Positions 43,977-53,690 of a stretch of 64,000 nt of DNA are shown piece after piece. Made by a program: the position numbers and the translations under genes. The stretch comes from an uncultured Psychroserpens sp. Lineage in GTDB: Bacteria > Bacteroidota > Bacteroidia > Flavobacteriales > Flavobacteriaceae. The DNA is taken from NCBI GenBank assembly GCA_947488655.1, contig CANKZZ010000002.1, positions 124,001-188,000 of the forward strand, written 5' to 3'. Position 1 is the stretch's first letter. Every line of letters starts with the position of its first letter. A model generated the notes under the pieces. The model had not been told where the DNA came from, made no database searches, and saw only the letters and a program-made list of their open reading frames with translations.

Positions 43977-46283
43977 ATGAATCATATTTATATCAAACCA
44001 GATAACTGGTCTATTATAGAAGAAGGATTTAATCCAGAGCGTGTGAAATCTTCAGAAAGCTTAATGAGTATTGGTAATGGAGCTATGGGACAGCGTGCCA
44101 ATTTTGAAGAGCATTACTCAGGCGAAACCTTTCAAGGCAGCTATGTTGCAGGAGTTTATTATCCAGATAAAACCAGAGTAGGTTGGTGGAAAAACGGTTA
44201 TCCAGAGTATTTTGCAAAAGTGTTGAACGCTCCAAATTGGATTGGAATCAATGTAACAATTAACGGTGAGCAATTAGATCTAGCAAAATGTAAAAAAGTA
44301 GAACATTTCCGTAGAGAATTAAACATGAAAGAAGGTTGGTTGTCTAGAAGTTTTACTGCTACACTTCAAAATTTTTTAGAAATTAAGGTAGAAACAAAAC
44401 GTTTTTTAAGTTTAGAATTTGATGAGGTTGGTGCTATAGAGTATAGTGTAACACCAATAAATAATGATGCTCAAATAAACTTTACACCATATTTAGATAA
44501 TGGTATTACTAATGAAGATACTAACTGGGATGATAAGTTTTGGGATGTATTAAGCGTAAACCACGAAGATGAGCAAGCTTTTATTGTATCGCGTACAATG
44601 AAAACTCATTTTTATGTGTGTACATCAATGCAAACTCATGTCTCTATAAATGGAGACAAAATAAAACAAGAAAAAACGGTTAGTGATGCAATAGACAAGA
44701 TACAATTTACCTATAAAAATCAAGTGTCTAAAGGAGATACTATCACGATGACTAAGTTTGGTGGTTATACTGCAGATAGAAATCATGATAAAAATGAGTT
44801 AGTGTATGTCGCAAAAAAGAGCTTAAACAAAGTATCTCAAATGGGATTTGAAGCTTTGCTAGAAACTCAAAAAGAGGCATGGGCTAAAATTTGGGAAATG
44901 GCAGATATTTCTATAGAAGGAGATGTTGCAGCTCAACAAGGTATTCGTTTTAATATTTTTCATTTAAATCAAACTTACCTCGGAAAAGATACACGCTTAA
45001 ATATTGGTCCAAAGGGATTCACGGGAGAAAAGTATGGTGGAAGTACGTATTGGGATACCGAAGCGTATTGCATACCATTTTACATGGCAACCAAAGATCA
45101 AAACGTTGCAAAAAGTCTTTTAGAATACCGCTACAATCACTTAGAAAAAGCAATAGAGAATGCGCAAAAGTTAGGTTTTACTAATGGTGCAGCATTGTAC
45201 CCAATGGTAACCATGAATGGAGAAGAGTGTCATAACGAATGGGAAATCACTTTTGAAGAAATTCATAGAAATGGAGCCATAGCATTTGCAATCTATAATT
45301 ATTTTAGATACACAGGAGATTATAGCTATATACCAGAGAAAGGATTAGAAGTTTTAATTGGTATTGCAAGATTCTGGCATCAAAGAGCTACTTTCTCCAC
45401 AGCAAAAAATAAATATGTTATTTTAGGAGTTACAGGTCCAAATGAATATGAAAATAACGTTAACAATAATTGGTATACAAACTATATTGCTCAATGGTGT
45501 ATTAATTACGCGTTAGAAAATATAGAAAAAGTAAAAGAAGGTTATAACGACGATTATAATAGAATTAAGGGAAAGACTAATATCTCTGATAATGAATTAG
45601 ACCTTTGGAAAAAGGTAGCAGATGATATGTATTTTCCATTTTCCGAAGAAAAGAATATTTACCTACAACAGGATGGGTTTTTAGATAAAGAACTAATTTC
45701 GGTTGCAGACTTACCACATACCGAAAGACCAATAAATCAAAAATGGTCTTGGGATAGAATCTTACGTTCACCATATATAAAACAGGCAGATACGTTACAA
45801 GGTATGTACTTTTTTGAAGATCATTTTTCTACAGAAGAATTAGAACGTCATTTTGATTTTTATGAACCATTTACAGTGCACGAAAGTTCACTGTCACCTT
45901 GCGTGCATAGTATCCAAGCAGCAAAGCTAGATCGGATGGAGCAGGCGTATGAATTTTATTTACGTACATCTCGTTTAGATTTAGATGACTATAATAAAGA
46001 AGTAGAAGAAGGATTGCATATTACATCTATGGCAGGTACCTGGATGAGTATTGTAGAAGGATTTGGAGGCATGAGAGTTAAAAATGATATGTTATCATTT
46101 GAGCCTAAAATACCAAATGAATGGAAATCTTACTCGTTTAAAATTAATTTTAGAAATCAAATTTTAAAAATTAATGTTACTCAAACTGGTACTAAGTTTC
46201 AGTTAGATGGAGATGAGCAAATAGATATTCTCGTAAAAGGAGAAAAGGTAACTATTAGTCCTAATAATTTAGTGACTGTATAG
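43977..46283 (+). CDS. GH65 maltose phosphorylase
   Basis: The 768-residue protein without signal peptide matches GH65 phosphorylases. It has SLMSIGNGAMGQRANFEE near the start, YGGSTYWDTEAYCIPF, the catalytic acid E490 in GVTGPNEYENNVNNNWYTN, and HESSLSPCVHSI (phosphate-binding region) late. It phosphorolyses maltose to glucose and beta-glucose-1-phosphate in the cytoplasm. Trehalose or kojibiose phosphorylases are alternatives in the family, but the PUL context and pgmB neighbour favour maltose. A strong terminator lies just after it. Confidence 0.93.
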   Translation: MNHIYIKPDNWSIIEEGFNPERVKSSESLMSIGNGAMGQRANFEEHYSGETFQGSYVAGVYYPDKTRVGWWKNGYPEYFAKVLNAPNWIGINVTINGEQLDLAKCKKVEHFRRELNMKEGWLSRSFTATLQNFLEIKVETKRFLSLEFDEVGAIEYSVTPINNDAQINFTPYLDNGITNEDTNWDDKFWDVLSVNHEDEQAFIVSRTMKTHFYVCTSMQTHVSINGDKIKQEKTVSDAIDKIQFTYKNQVSKGDTITMTKFGGYTADRNHDKNELVYVAKKSLNKVSQMGFEALLETQKEAWAKIWEMADISIEGDVAAQQGIRFNIFHLNQTYLGKDTRLNIGPKGFTGEKYGGSTYWDTEAYCIPFYMATKDQNVAKSLLEYRYNHLEKAIENAQKLGFTNGAALYPMVTMNGEECHNEWEITFEEIHRNGAIAFAIYNYFRYTGDYSYIPEKGLEVLIGIARFWHQRATFSTAKNKYVILGVTGPNEYENNVNNNWYTNYIAQWCINYALENIEKVKEGYNDDYNRIKGKTNISDNELDLWKKVADDMYFPFSEEKNIYLQQDGFLDKELISVADLPHTERPINQKWSWDRILRSPYIKQADTLQGMYFFEDHFSTEELERHFDFYEPFTVHESSLSPCVHSIQAAKLDRMEQAYEFYLRTSRLDLDDYNKEVEEGLHITSMAGTWMSIVEGFGGMRVKNDMLSFEPKIPNEWKSYSFKINFRNQILKINVTQTGTKFQLDGDEQIDILVKGEKVTISPNNLVTV

Positions 46284-46293
46284 AATAATTTCT

Positions 46294-46329
46294 AACCTAC
46301 AAGGTCTCAAAATCTTGTAGGTTTTTTTT
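46294..46329 (+). terminator. Internal terminator between GH65 and the GH13 gene
   Basis: A perfect 10-bp stem (46294-46303 with 46314-46323) and 10-nt loop is followed by eight T's. It separates the cytoplasmic gene set (MFS, pgmB, GH65) from the secreted enzyme set. Confidence 0.88.
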
Positions 46330-46386
46330 CAATGTTTAATGTATTGGCCTAATTATTTTAGAGCTAGACAACTAACAACTATTGTA

Positions 46387-48357
46387 ATGAAAAGACTCAG
46401 TTATATTTTTCTATCAACAATATTAGTTCTTTTTGTGTCCTGCAAAAATGAAACAGATAAGGCTAGTACAAAAAATACCACATCAACTGCGCTTATTGAG
46501 CAAAATGATATAGAGCGTATTGAACCACCTAATTGGTGGACGGGTTTTAAAAACGACAAACTACAATTACTAGTACATCATAATAATATTGGTAATTATG
46601 AGCCTTCAATAAATTATCAAGGTGTAGAAATTAAAAAAGTAAGTAAAGCCACCAAAAGCAATAATTATCTATTTCTTGATCTTATTATTTCTACAAACGC
46701 TCAGCCAGGACAATTTAATATCATATTTAAAAACAGTCAAGGCGATGAGCTTATAGATGTATACGAACTCAAAACTCGAGTTAAACCTGCCAATGATTAT
46801 GTAGGATTTGACAGTAGCGATGCCATTTATCTCATAACACCAGATCGTTTTGCAAACGCAAATACCAATAATGACACACCATTATCTATAGAAGGTCAAC
46901 CTGCATTAAAGGAGCAAACTATTAATAGAAAAAATGATTACGCAAGACATGGTGGTGACATACAAGGGATTACAAATCATTTAGATTATATTCATGATTT
47001 AGGATTTACAGCCATTTGGCCACAACCGTTATTAACTAACGATATGAAAGAAGGCTCATATCATGGCTATGCTATAACAGATTTGTACCAAATAGATCCA
47101 CGTTTTGGCACTTTAGAAGAGTATCAAGAATTATCTCAAAAAGCAAAAGAAAAAGGTATGAAACTCATCATGGATCAAGTTGCAAACCACGCTGGACTTT
47201 ACCATTGGTGGATGAAAGATTTACCATTTAAAGATTGGGTTAATCTGCAAGAAAATTACGAGAAAAACATTGATGATTGGAATAACGACGTCACTATAAA
47301 TTCTAATCACAGACGTACCACTAATCAAGATATTTACGCATCCCAATTTGATAAAGATGGTAATTCTCAAGGTTGGTTCGTATCTACAATGCCAGATTTA
47401 AACCAAAAAAATCCTTTTTTGGCAAATTACTTAATACAAAATAGTATTTGGTGGATAGAAACTGCGCAATTAGATGGGATTAGACAAGACACTTACCCTT
47501 ATCCAGATAAAGATTTTATGAGTAATTGGGCAGGAGCTATCATGACGGAGTATCCTAATTTTAATATCGTTGGTGAGGAGTGGAGCCACAACCCACTACT
47601 TATTGGTTATTGGCAAAAAGGAGCAAACAATAAAGATGGTTACGAGTCTAACTTAAAATCTACAATGGATTTTGCTATGCAAGCCAATGTAGTAAATGCC
47701 TTAAATGAAACAGAATCTTGGGATAAAGGTTTGGTTAAAATCTACGAAGGCTTGGCTAATGATTTTCATTATGCTAATCCAAAAAGCATAATGGTTTTTG
47801 AGGGCAATCATGATATGAGTCGCATTTTTACACAATTAAATGGTGACGTAACTAATACAAAAATGGCAATTGCAACCTATGCAGTAATGCCAAGAATATT
47901 ACAAATGTATTATGGTACAGAGATTTTAATGCAAGATTTTGATAAACCTGGAGATCACGGTTTAATACGTACAGATTATCCTGGAGGTTGGGATGGTGAT
48001 ACCAAAAATGCATTTACGGGTGACGGACTTTCTTCGGAAGAAAAAAACATGCAGAACTTTGTAAGTAAAGTACTTAATTACCGAAAAAACAGTAAAGCGA
48101 TTCATGATGGTAAAACTATCCATTTTGCTCCATTTATGGGTACATATTTCTTATTTAGGCAACTAGACAATGAAACTGTGGTTTTAATTTTAAATAAAAA
48201 CGAAAATCCTATAACTATCGATTTAAAACGTTATGCTGAAATTGGCCTCAATGGAAAATCGTTAAAAAACATCTTAACAGGTGAGAGTTTTACTTGGAGT
48301 GATGAACTTAAACTTAATAGTAAAGGAGTAACTGTATTAACTACCAAAACTAAATAA
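46387..48357 (+). CDS. GH13 lipoprotein, cyclomaltodextrinase/neopullulanase-like
   Basis: The start at ATG 46387 gives the lipoprotein signal RLSYIFLSTILVLFVSC; an in-frame ATG 48 nt upstream would add a polar leader. An N-terminal beta domain (~40-135; PPNWWTGFKNDKLQLLVHH) typical of cyclomaltodextrinases precedes the barrel. Visible are MDQVANHAG, nucleophile D368 (DGIRQDTYPYPD), acid E397 (IVGEEWSHNP) and VFEGNHDMSR. It probably acts in the periplasm or at the outer membrane on maltodextrins or cyclodextrins, like SusA. It lies after an internal terminator, starting 58 nt downstream. Confidence 0.92.
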   Translation: MKRLSYIFLSTILVLFVSCKNETDKASTKNTTSTALIEQNDIERIEPPNWWTGFKNDKLQLLVHHNNIGNYEPSINYQGVEIKKVSKATKSNNYLFLDLIISTNAQPGQFNIIFKNSQGDELIDVYELKTRVKPANDYVGFDSSDAIYLITPDRFANANTNNDTPLSIEGQPALKEQTINRKNDYARHGGDIQGITNHLDYIHDLGFTAIWPQPLLTNDMKEGSYHGYAITDLYQIDPRFGTLEEYQELSQKAKEKGMKLIMDQVANHAGLYHWWMKDLPFKDWVNLQENYEKNIDDWNNDVTINSNHRRTTNQDIYASQFDKDGNSQGWFVSTMPDLNQKNPFLANYLIQNSIWWIETAQLDGIRQDTYPYPDKDFMSNWAGAIMTEYPNFNIVGEEWSHNPLLIGYWQKGANNKDGYESNLKSTMDFAMQANVVNALNETESWDKGLVKIYEGLANDFHYANPKSIMVFEGNHDMSRIFTQLNGDVTNTKMAIATYAVMPRILQMYYGTEILMQDFDKPGDHGLIRTDYPGGWDGDTKNAFTGDGLSSEEKNMQNFVSKVLNYRKNSKAIHDGKTIHFAPFMGTYFLFRQLDNETVVLILNKNENPITIDLKRYAEIGLNGKSLKNILTGESFTWSDELKLNSKGVTVLTTKTK

Positions 48358-48360
48358 ACT

Positions 48361-49314
48361 ATGAGATTTGTATTACTTTTTGCAATCCTTGGTGTGATGT
48401 CTTGCAAAGACGAAGCTAAAAGCGAGCCAATTTCCGAAGAAAAAACAGTTTTTGTAACATTAGAAAATGATAATGTATTAGAAGGTACATTGCATAGGGC
48501 AGATAGTATTCAATCAAATTATATCAAACCAAGACCAGTTGATGTGTGGTTGCCCGAAGATTATTCCGAAGAAAAAAAATATGCAGTGCTATACATGCAC
48601 GATGGGCAAATGTTATTTGATGTTACCACGTCTTGGAACAAGCAAGAATGGAAAGTAGATGAATGGGCTACAGATCTCATGAAGTCTGGTAAAACTAAAG
48701 ATTTTATTGTTGTTGCCATACACAATATTAGCGATTTGAGGTGGCAAGATTTGTTTCCGCAAAAAGCAATCAATTTTATGGACGAGGACACAAAATCAAA
48801 CGTAAAAGATATTGCAGGTGCTAAAAATTTTAAATTAAATGGCGATAATTATCTCAAATTTTTAGTCGAGGAGCTAAAACCTATAGTAGACAAAACCTAT
48901 AATGTTCATACCAATAAAGAAAACACGTTTATTATGGGATCAAGCATGGGAGGATTAATGTCTATGTATGCCATTAGCGAATATCCCAACATTTTTGGAG
49001 GTGCAGCTTGCCTTTCAACACATTGGGTTGGTGGTATGCCAATGGAGAATAATCCATATCCAGAGGCTATTTTCAAATACATGGAGGCTAACTTACCAAA
49101 GGCAAAAAATCATAAACTGTATTTTGACTACGGAAATAAAACACTAGATGCGCATTATCCAAAATTTGCACCAAGAGTAGATACTATATTAAAACAAAAA
49201 GGATACACAGATAAAAATTCTAAAAATTTATTTTTTGAAGGGACAGACCATTCTGAAAATTCTTGGAATCAACGCTTAGATCAACCGTTAACATTTTTAT
49301 TAGGTAGTAATTAG
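48361..49314 (+). CDS. Esterase-like alpha/beta-hydrolase lipoprotein
   Basis: The 317-residue protein has a short lipoprotein signal (LLFAILGVMSC, Cys 15). It carries the putative-esterase (Fes/IroE, esterase D-like) pattern: VDVWLPEDYSEEKKYAVLYMHDGQMLFD, the nucleophile elbow GSSMGGLMSMYA and the late EGTDHSENSW with the catalytic His. It starts 3 nt after the GH13 gene and is followed 43 nt later by GH31, so it is part of the glucan operon. Its substrate is unclear; alpha-glucans are rarely esterified, so it may act on acylated sugars or have another role. Confidence 0.85.
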   Translation: MRFVLLFAILGVMSCKDEAKSEPISEEKTVFVTLENDNVLEGTLHRADSIQSNYIKPRPVDVWLPEDYSEEKKYAVLYMHDGQMLFDVTTSWNKQEWKVDEWATDLMKSGKTKDFIVVAIHNISDLRWQDLFPQKAINFMDEDTKSNVKDIAGAKNFKLNGDNYLKFLVEELKPIVDKTYNVHTNKENTFIMGSSMGGLMSMYAISEYPNIFGGAACLSTHWVGGMPMENNPYPEAIFKYMEANLPKAKNHKLYFDYGNKTLDAHYPKFAPRVDTILKQKGYTDKNSKNLFFEGTDHSENSWNQRLDQPLTFLLGSN

Positions 49315-49357
49315 CACGTCATTTTGAACTTGTATCAGATTCACTCAACAAACAAAA

Positions 49358-51745
49358 ATGAAATATAATTTAGCATACATAATACTGTTTTTAACCATTT
49401 CCTTAACTGCACAAAACGCAAACCGAAAATTTGTTAGTGCAACAAAAATTAATGATGGGATTGAAGTTAAAGTTAACGATGGGAATTATAAAATTCAATT
49501 TTTTACTTCGGAAATCGTCCAAACCACATTCATCCCAACTGGAGAAACAGCATTTAAAAAATCTCATGCAGTAATTGCTAATCCATCAATTTCTGAAGTA
49601 ACTTTAACAGAGATGGAAGATGATATTTTGGTTGAGACAAATGGTCTATTGGTAAAAATTAATAAAAGTCCATTTCAAATCTCATACTATCATAAAAACA
49701 AATTAGTAATTTCAGAAAAAGCAGGCTACGTTAAAAACGACAGCTTAGAAACCATACATTTTAATCTCGATAAAGATGAAGTTTTATATGGAGGAGGCGC
49801 AAGAGCGTTAGGGATGAATCGTCGTGGCAACCGCTTGCAACTCTATAACAGAGCGCACTACGGTTATGAAACGCGAGCAGAGTTAATGAACTTTACATTA
49901 CCAATCGTAATGTCATCAAATCAATACATGGTTCATTTTGATAATGCACCAATTGGCTTTTTAGATTTAGATAGTAAAGGTGATAACACCCTTAAATATG
50001 AAACCATTTCTGGTCGTAAAACCTACCAGGTTATTGTTGGTGATTCTTGGTACGATATCGTAGATAATTATACAGATTTAACAGGAAAACAACCTATGTT
50101 GCCACGTTGGGCTTTGGGTAATTTCTCGAGTCGTTTTGGTTACCATTCTCAAAAGGAAGTCGTTGAAACTATAGATAAATTTAGAGAAGAAGATATTCCT
50201 GTAGATGCCATAATTTTAGATTTGTATTGGTTTGGAAAAGACATCAAAGGCACAATGGGAAATCTTGAGTTTGATCGAGATTCTTTCCCAAATCCTAAGC
50301 AAATGATTAAGGATTTAAAATCTAAAAATGTTGAAACCATTGTAATCACAGAGCCTTTTATGCTAACGACATCTCATCGATGGGATGAGGCTGTAAAAGA
50401 AGATATTCTCGCAAAAGATTCTCTAGGGAATCCATTCAAATATGATTTTTACTTTGGAAACACAGGTTTGATTGATATTTATAGCGATAAAGGAAACCAG
50501 TGGTTTAAAAATATTTATAAGGACTTAGCTAAAATGGGTGTTCACGGATTTTGGGGAGACCTAGGAGAACCAGAAGTTCACCCTTCAAAATTAATCCACG
50601 CAACAGGAACAGCAGATGAAGTCCATAATATTTACGGTCACGATTGGGCAAAATTAGTTCAAGAATCAAGTTTAGAAGCCAATCCAGAAAAACGACCATT
50701 TATTCTCATGCGAGCAGGTTACTCAGGTTCGCAACGTTACGGTTTAGTGCCATGGTCTGGTGATGTGAACAGAACTTGGGGAGGCTTACAAAGCCAACCA
50801 GAAATTGCACTCCAAATGGGAATGCAAGGTTTAGCATATATGCATAGCGATTTAGGAGGTTTTGCTGGTGCAAATCTAGATGATGAGTTATATGTGAGAT
50901 GGTTGCAGTATGGTGTGTTTCAGCCTATTTATCGTCCGCATGCACAAGAGGAGGTTGCGAGTGAACCTGTTTATAGAAGTGATAAAGCAAAAGCATTAGC
51001 AAAAGAAGCTATCGAGTTACGTTATAGGTTGTTGCCATACAATTACAACCTCATGTTTAACAACAATCAATCAGGTATACCTTTAATGAGACCATTATTT
51101 TTTGAGGAACCAGATAATCCAGAGTTGTTCGAGTATTCTGAAGCTTACCTTTGGGGAGATGATATGTTAGTGGCTCCAATTTTAAAGGCTGATCAAACTA
51201 CTCAGGATGTCTATTTTCCGAAGCACTCAAACTGGTATGATTTTTATTCAACCAGTTTATTCCAAGGAGGTAGCAAAGTAAGTTATCAGCTAGAGGAAAA
51301 TACTATACCAACATTTGTGAGAGGTGGTGCGTTTATAACGATGTCTAATACTGTAAATTCTACAAAAATTTATGATGGTAACAGTTTAGTTGTGCATTAT
51401 TTCTACGATGAGTCTGTAAAAGACAGTTACCAGGAACTTTACAATGATAATGGTAATATAGTAAACGCGTTTGCTAATGGTAATTACGAGATTTTAGAGT
51501 TTGAAGCACAAATTAAAAAGAGACAAATAGAAATAGAGATGGATGCTCAAATTGGAGCAAACTTCAATGATAGAGAAAAGTCAATAAAGCTTGTGGTACA
51601 TAATATTACGCGTAAACCAAAGCAAATTAAGGTAGAAGGAAAAAAAGTTGAAGGTAATTATAATAGCAAAAAACAAACAATCAATATTACTTTAGATTGG
51701 GTTACAACTAAAGACAAGTCAATCAAAATAAAGCTTAGCAAATAA
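49358..51745 (+). CDS. GH31 alpha-glucosidase
   Basis: The 795-residue protein has a signal peptide (YIILFLTISLTAQ). N-terminal beta-sandwich sequence leads to YGGGARALGMNRRGNRLQLYNRAHYGYE. The GH31 barrel has AIILDLYWFGKDIKG, the nucleophile D401 in GFWGDLGEPEVHP and MRAGYSGSQRYGLVPWSGDVNRTWGGL with the acid/base Asp. Aromatic-rich C-terminal beta domains follow. It releases glucose from the non-reducing end of maltooligosaccharides in the periplasm. It is in the middle of the plus-strand operon. Confidence 0.94.
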   Translation: MKYNLAYIILFLTISLTAQNANRKFVSATKINDGIEVKVNDGNYKIQFFTSEIVQTTFIPTGETAFKKSHAVIANPSISEVTLTEMEDDILVETNGLLVKINKSPFQISYYHKNKLVISEKAGYVKNDSLETIHFNLDKDEVLYGGGARALGMNRRGNRLQLYNRAHYGYETRAELMNFTLPIVMSSNQYMVHFDNAPIGFLDLDSKGDNTLKYETISGRKTYQVIVGDSWYDIVDNYTDLTGKQPMLPRWALGNFSSRFGYHSQKEVVETIDKFREEDIPVDAIILDLYWFGKDIKGTMGNLEFDRDSFPNPKQMIKDLKSKNVETIVITEPFMLTTSHRWDEAVKEDILAKDSLGNPFKYDFYFGNTGLIDIYSDKGNQWFKNIYKDLAKMGVHGFWGDLGEPEVHPSKLIHATGTADEVHNIYGHDWAKLVQESSLEANPEKRPFILMRAGYSGSQRYGLVPWSGDVNRTWGGLQSQPEIALQMGMQGLAYMHSDLGGFAGANLDDELYVRWLQYGVFQPIYRPHAQEEVASEPVYRSDKAKALAKEAIELRYRLLPYNYNLMFNNNQSGIPLMRPLFFEEPDNPELFEYSEAYLWGDDMLVAPILKADQTTQDVYFPKHSNWYDFYSTSLFQGGSKVSYQLEENTIPTFVRGGAFITMSNTVNSTKIYDGNSLVVHYFYDESVKDSYQELYNDNGNIVNAFANGNYEILEFEAQIKKRQIEIEMDAQIGANFNDREKSIKLVVHNITRKPKQIKVEGKKVEGNYNSKKQTINITLDWVTTKDKSIKIKLSK

Positions 51746-51806
51746 GCTCTTGTAAGTATTGAAGTGTGTTGTTTGAGCTAAGAGCAATCTCATAATATTA
51801 AAGTAA

Positions 51807-53690
51807 ATGAAAAACAAATATTGCATTTTAATCTCAATAGTTTTATTAAGCATAACTGCTTGTAAAAACGATAAAAAAGTAATGGAAGAACCAACAAAAC
51901 CAAAAATAGAATTGAAGAAAAAAGAAGTCGTATACCAAGTCTTTACTAGATTGTTTGGAAACACAAATACTAATAACAAACCTTGGGGAACATTAGAAGA
52001 AAATGGTGTTGGAAAATTCAGTGACTTTAATGATAAAGCACTTAATGAAATTAAAGATTTGGGTGTTACTCATATTTGGTACACAGGAGTTCCGCATCAT
52101 GATGTGATTACAGATTATACCAAATACGGGATTTCAAATGATGATCCAGATATCGTAAAAGGTCGTGCTGGTTCACCTTATGCAGTGAAAGATTATTACA
52201 ATGTAAATCCAGATTTGGCGGATAATGTAGACAATCGTTTAGCAGAATTTGAAGCACTTATAGAGCGTTCTCATAAGGCAGGATTAAAAGTGATTATTGA
52301 TATTGTGCCAAATCACGTGGCTAGAAACTACCAGAGTCTAACTAATCCTGAAGGAACTACCGATTTTGGAGCAGAAGACAACAAAACGGTTGTCTATGAC
52401 GTCAATAATAACTTTTACTATAATCCAGGCGAAGGGTTTAAAGTCCCACAATGGAAAAATGGTTACCAACCTTTAGGTGGAGAAACTCAAAAATTAGCAG
52501 ATGGCAAGTTTGAAGAAAATCCCGCAAAGTGGACAGGTAATGGGTCTAGAGCATCGCAACCAGATATGAACGATTGGTACGAAACGGTAAAAGTAAATTA
52601 TGGAGTGTCTCCAGAAGGAAGAAAAGATTTTGAAGAATTACCAGATGGTTATGATGAACAACATTTTAATAAGCATTTTGAATTTTGGCAAGATAAAGAA
52701 GTGCCAAGCTCATGGGTAAAATTTAAGGACGTTGCGTTATACTGGACAGCAAAAGGTGTCGATGGTTTTCGCTTTGATATGGCAGAAATGGTACCTGTTG
52801 AGTTTTGGAGTTATATGAATTCTGCAATTAAAATGAAAAATCCTGAGGCATTTTTATTAGCAGAGGTTTATAATCCAAGTTTATATAGAGATTATATCAA
52901 AAAAGGAAAAATGGATTATCTCTATGATAAAGTACAATTGTATGATACCATTAAACATGTAATGCAAGGTCACGGTAAGACTGATAATATTCCACCAATA
53001 CAAGATGATTTAAAAGACATAGAACATCACATGCTTCATTTTCTAGAAAATCATGATGAGCAACGTATTGCAAGTCCAGATTTTGCAGGAAGTGCCCAAA
53101 AAGGAAAACCAGCAATGGTCGTTTCTACAACGATAAGTACTTCGCCAACGATGGTCTATTTTGGTCAGGAGTTTGGTGAGCCTGGAGCAGAAGATTTAGG
53201 TTTTGGTGACCCAACGCGTACTTCTATTTTTGACTACGGAAGTGTGCCAAGTATGGTAAGATGGGTAAACGACAAGAATTTTGATGGTGGTCAATCTACT
53301 CAAGAAGAAAAAGACCTAAGAGATTTCTACAAACGCTTGTTAAATTTTACCATAAATAGCACTGCTTTAGCTAGTAACTATGCAGATATTCATGCATACA
53401 ATAGAGCAAATACGCAGTGGTACAACGATAAAGTGTTATCCTTTGTAAGATGGAGCGATGATGAAAAGCTAATAGTAATATCAAACTTTGATGCTAATGA
53501 TACTTTTGGTTTTGATTTACAAATACCTCTTGAAATTTTAAACACTTGGCAACTCGAACCTGGAGACTACAGTTTTGTAGACCAACTTTATGATTCATAC
53601 ACATCAATATTAAAAGTAGGACAAGACCAGGCGACTATTAGAATTGATATAAAACCGTTAGAATCATTTATTCTAAAATTAAATAACTAA
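51807..53690 (+). CDS. GH13 alpha-amylase-family lipoprotein
   Basis: The 627-residue protein has the lipoprotein signal ILISIVLLSITAC. The GH13 barrel shows VIIDIVPNHVAR, nucleophile D324 (GVDGFRFDMAEM), acid E353 (LLAEVYNPS) and LENHDEQR. A long loop between the first two motifs (residues ~170-300) carries GGETQKLADGKFEENPAKWTGN, unlike compact amylases. Likely a periplasmic maltodextrin-cleaving enzyme. It ends with a start-stop overlap into the next GH13 gene (53690), showing coupling. Confidence 0.92.
   Translation: MKNKYCILISIVLLSITACKNDKKVMEEPTKPKIELKKKEVVYQVFTRLFGNTNTNNKPWGTLEENGVGKFSDFNDKALNEIKDLGVTHIWYTGVPHHDVITDYTKYGISNDDPDIVKGRAGSPYAVKDYYNVNPDLADNVDNRLAEFEALIERSHKAGLKVIIDIVPNHVARNYQSLTNPEGTTDFGAEDNKTVVYDVNNNFYYNPGEGFKVPQWKNGYQPLGGETQKLADGKFEENPAKWTGNGSRASQPDMNDWYETVKVNYGVSPEGRKDFEELPDGYDEQHFNKHFEFWQDKEVPSSWVKFKDVALYWTAKGVDGFRFDMAEMVPVEFWSYMNSAIKMKNPEAFLLAEVYNPSLYRDYIKKGKMDYLYDKVQLYDTIKHVMQGHGKTDNIPPIQDDLKDIEHHMLHFLENHDEQRIASPDFAGSAQKGKPAMVVSTTISTSPTMVYFGQEFGEPGAEDLGFGDPTRTSIFDYGSVPSMVRWVNDKNFDGGQSTQEEKDLRDFYKRLLNFTINSTALASNYADIHAYNRANTQWYNDKVLSFVRWSDDEKLIVISNFDANDTFGFDLQIPLEILNTWQLEPGDYSFVDQLYDSYTSILKVGQDQATIRIDIKPLESFILKLNN

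Noticed and set aside
31987-45640. Absence of the CTTCGGAA octamer as proof that susC-susD-susE were recently acquired
   Set aside because: The gap of ~13.7 kb is long but about five copies would be expected, so chance or lower tolerance in these genes is possible. Codon use and base composition look like the neighbours.
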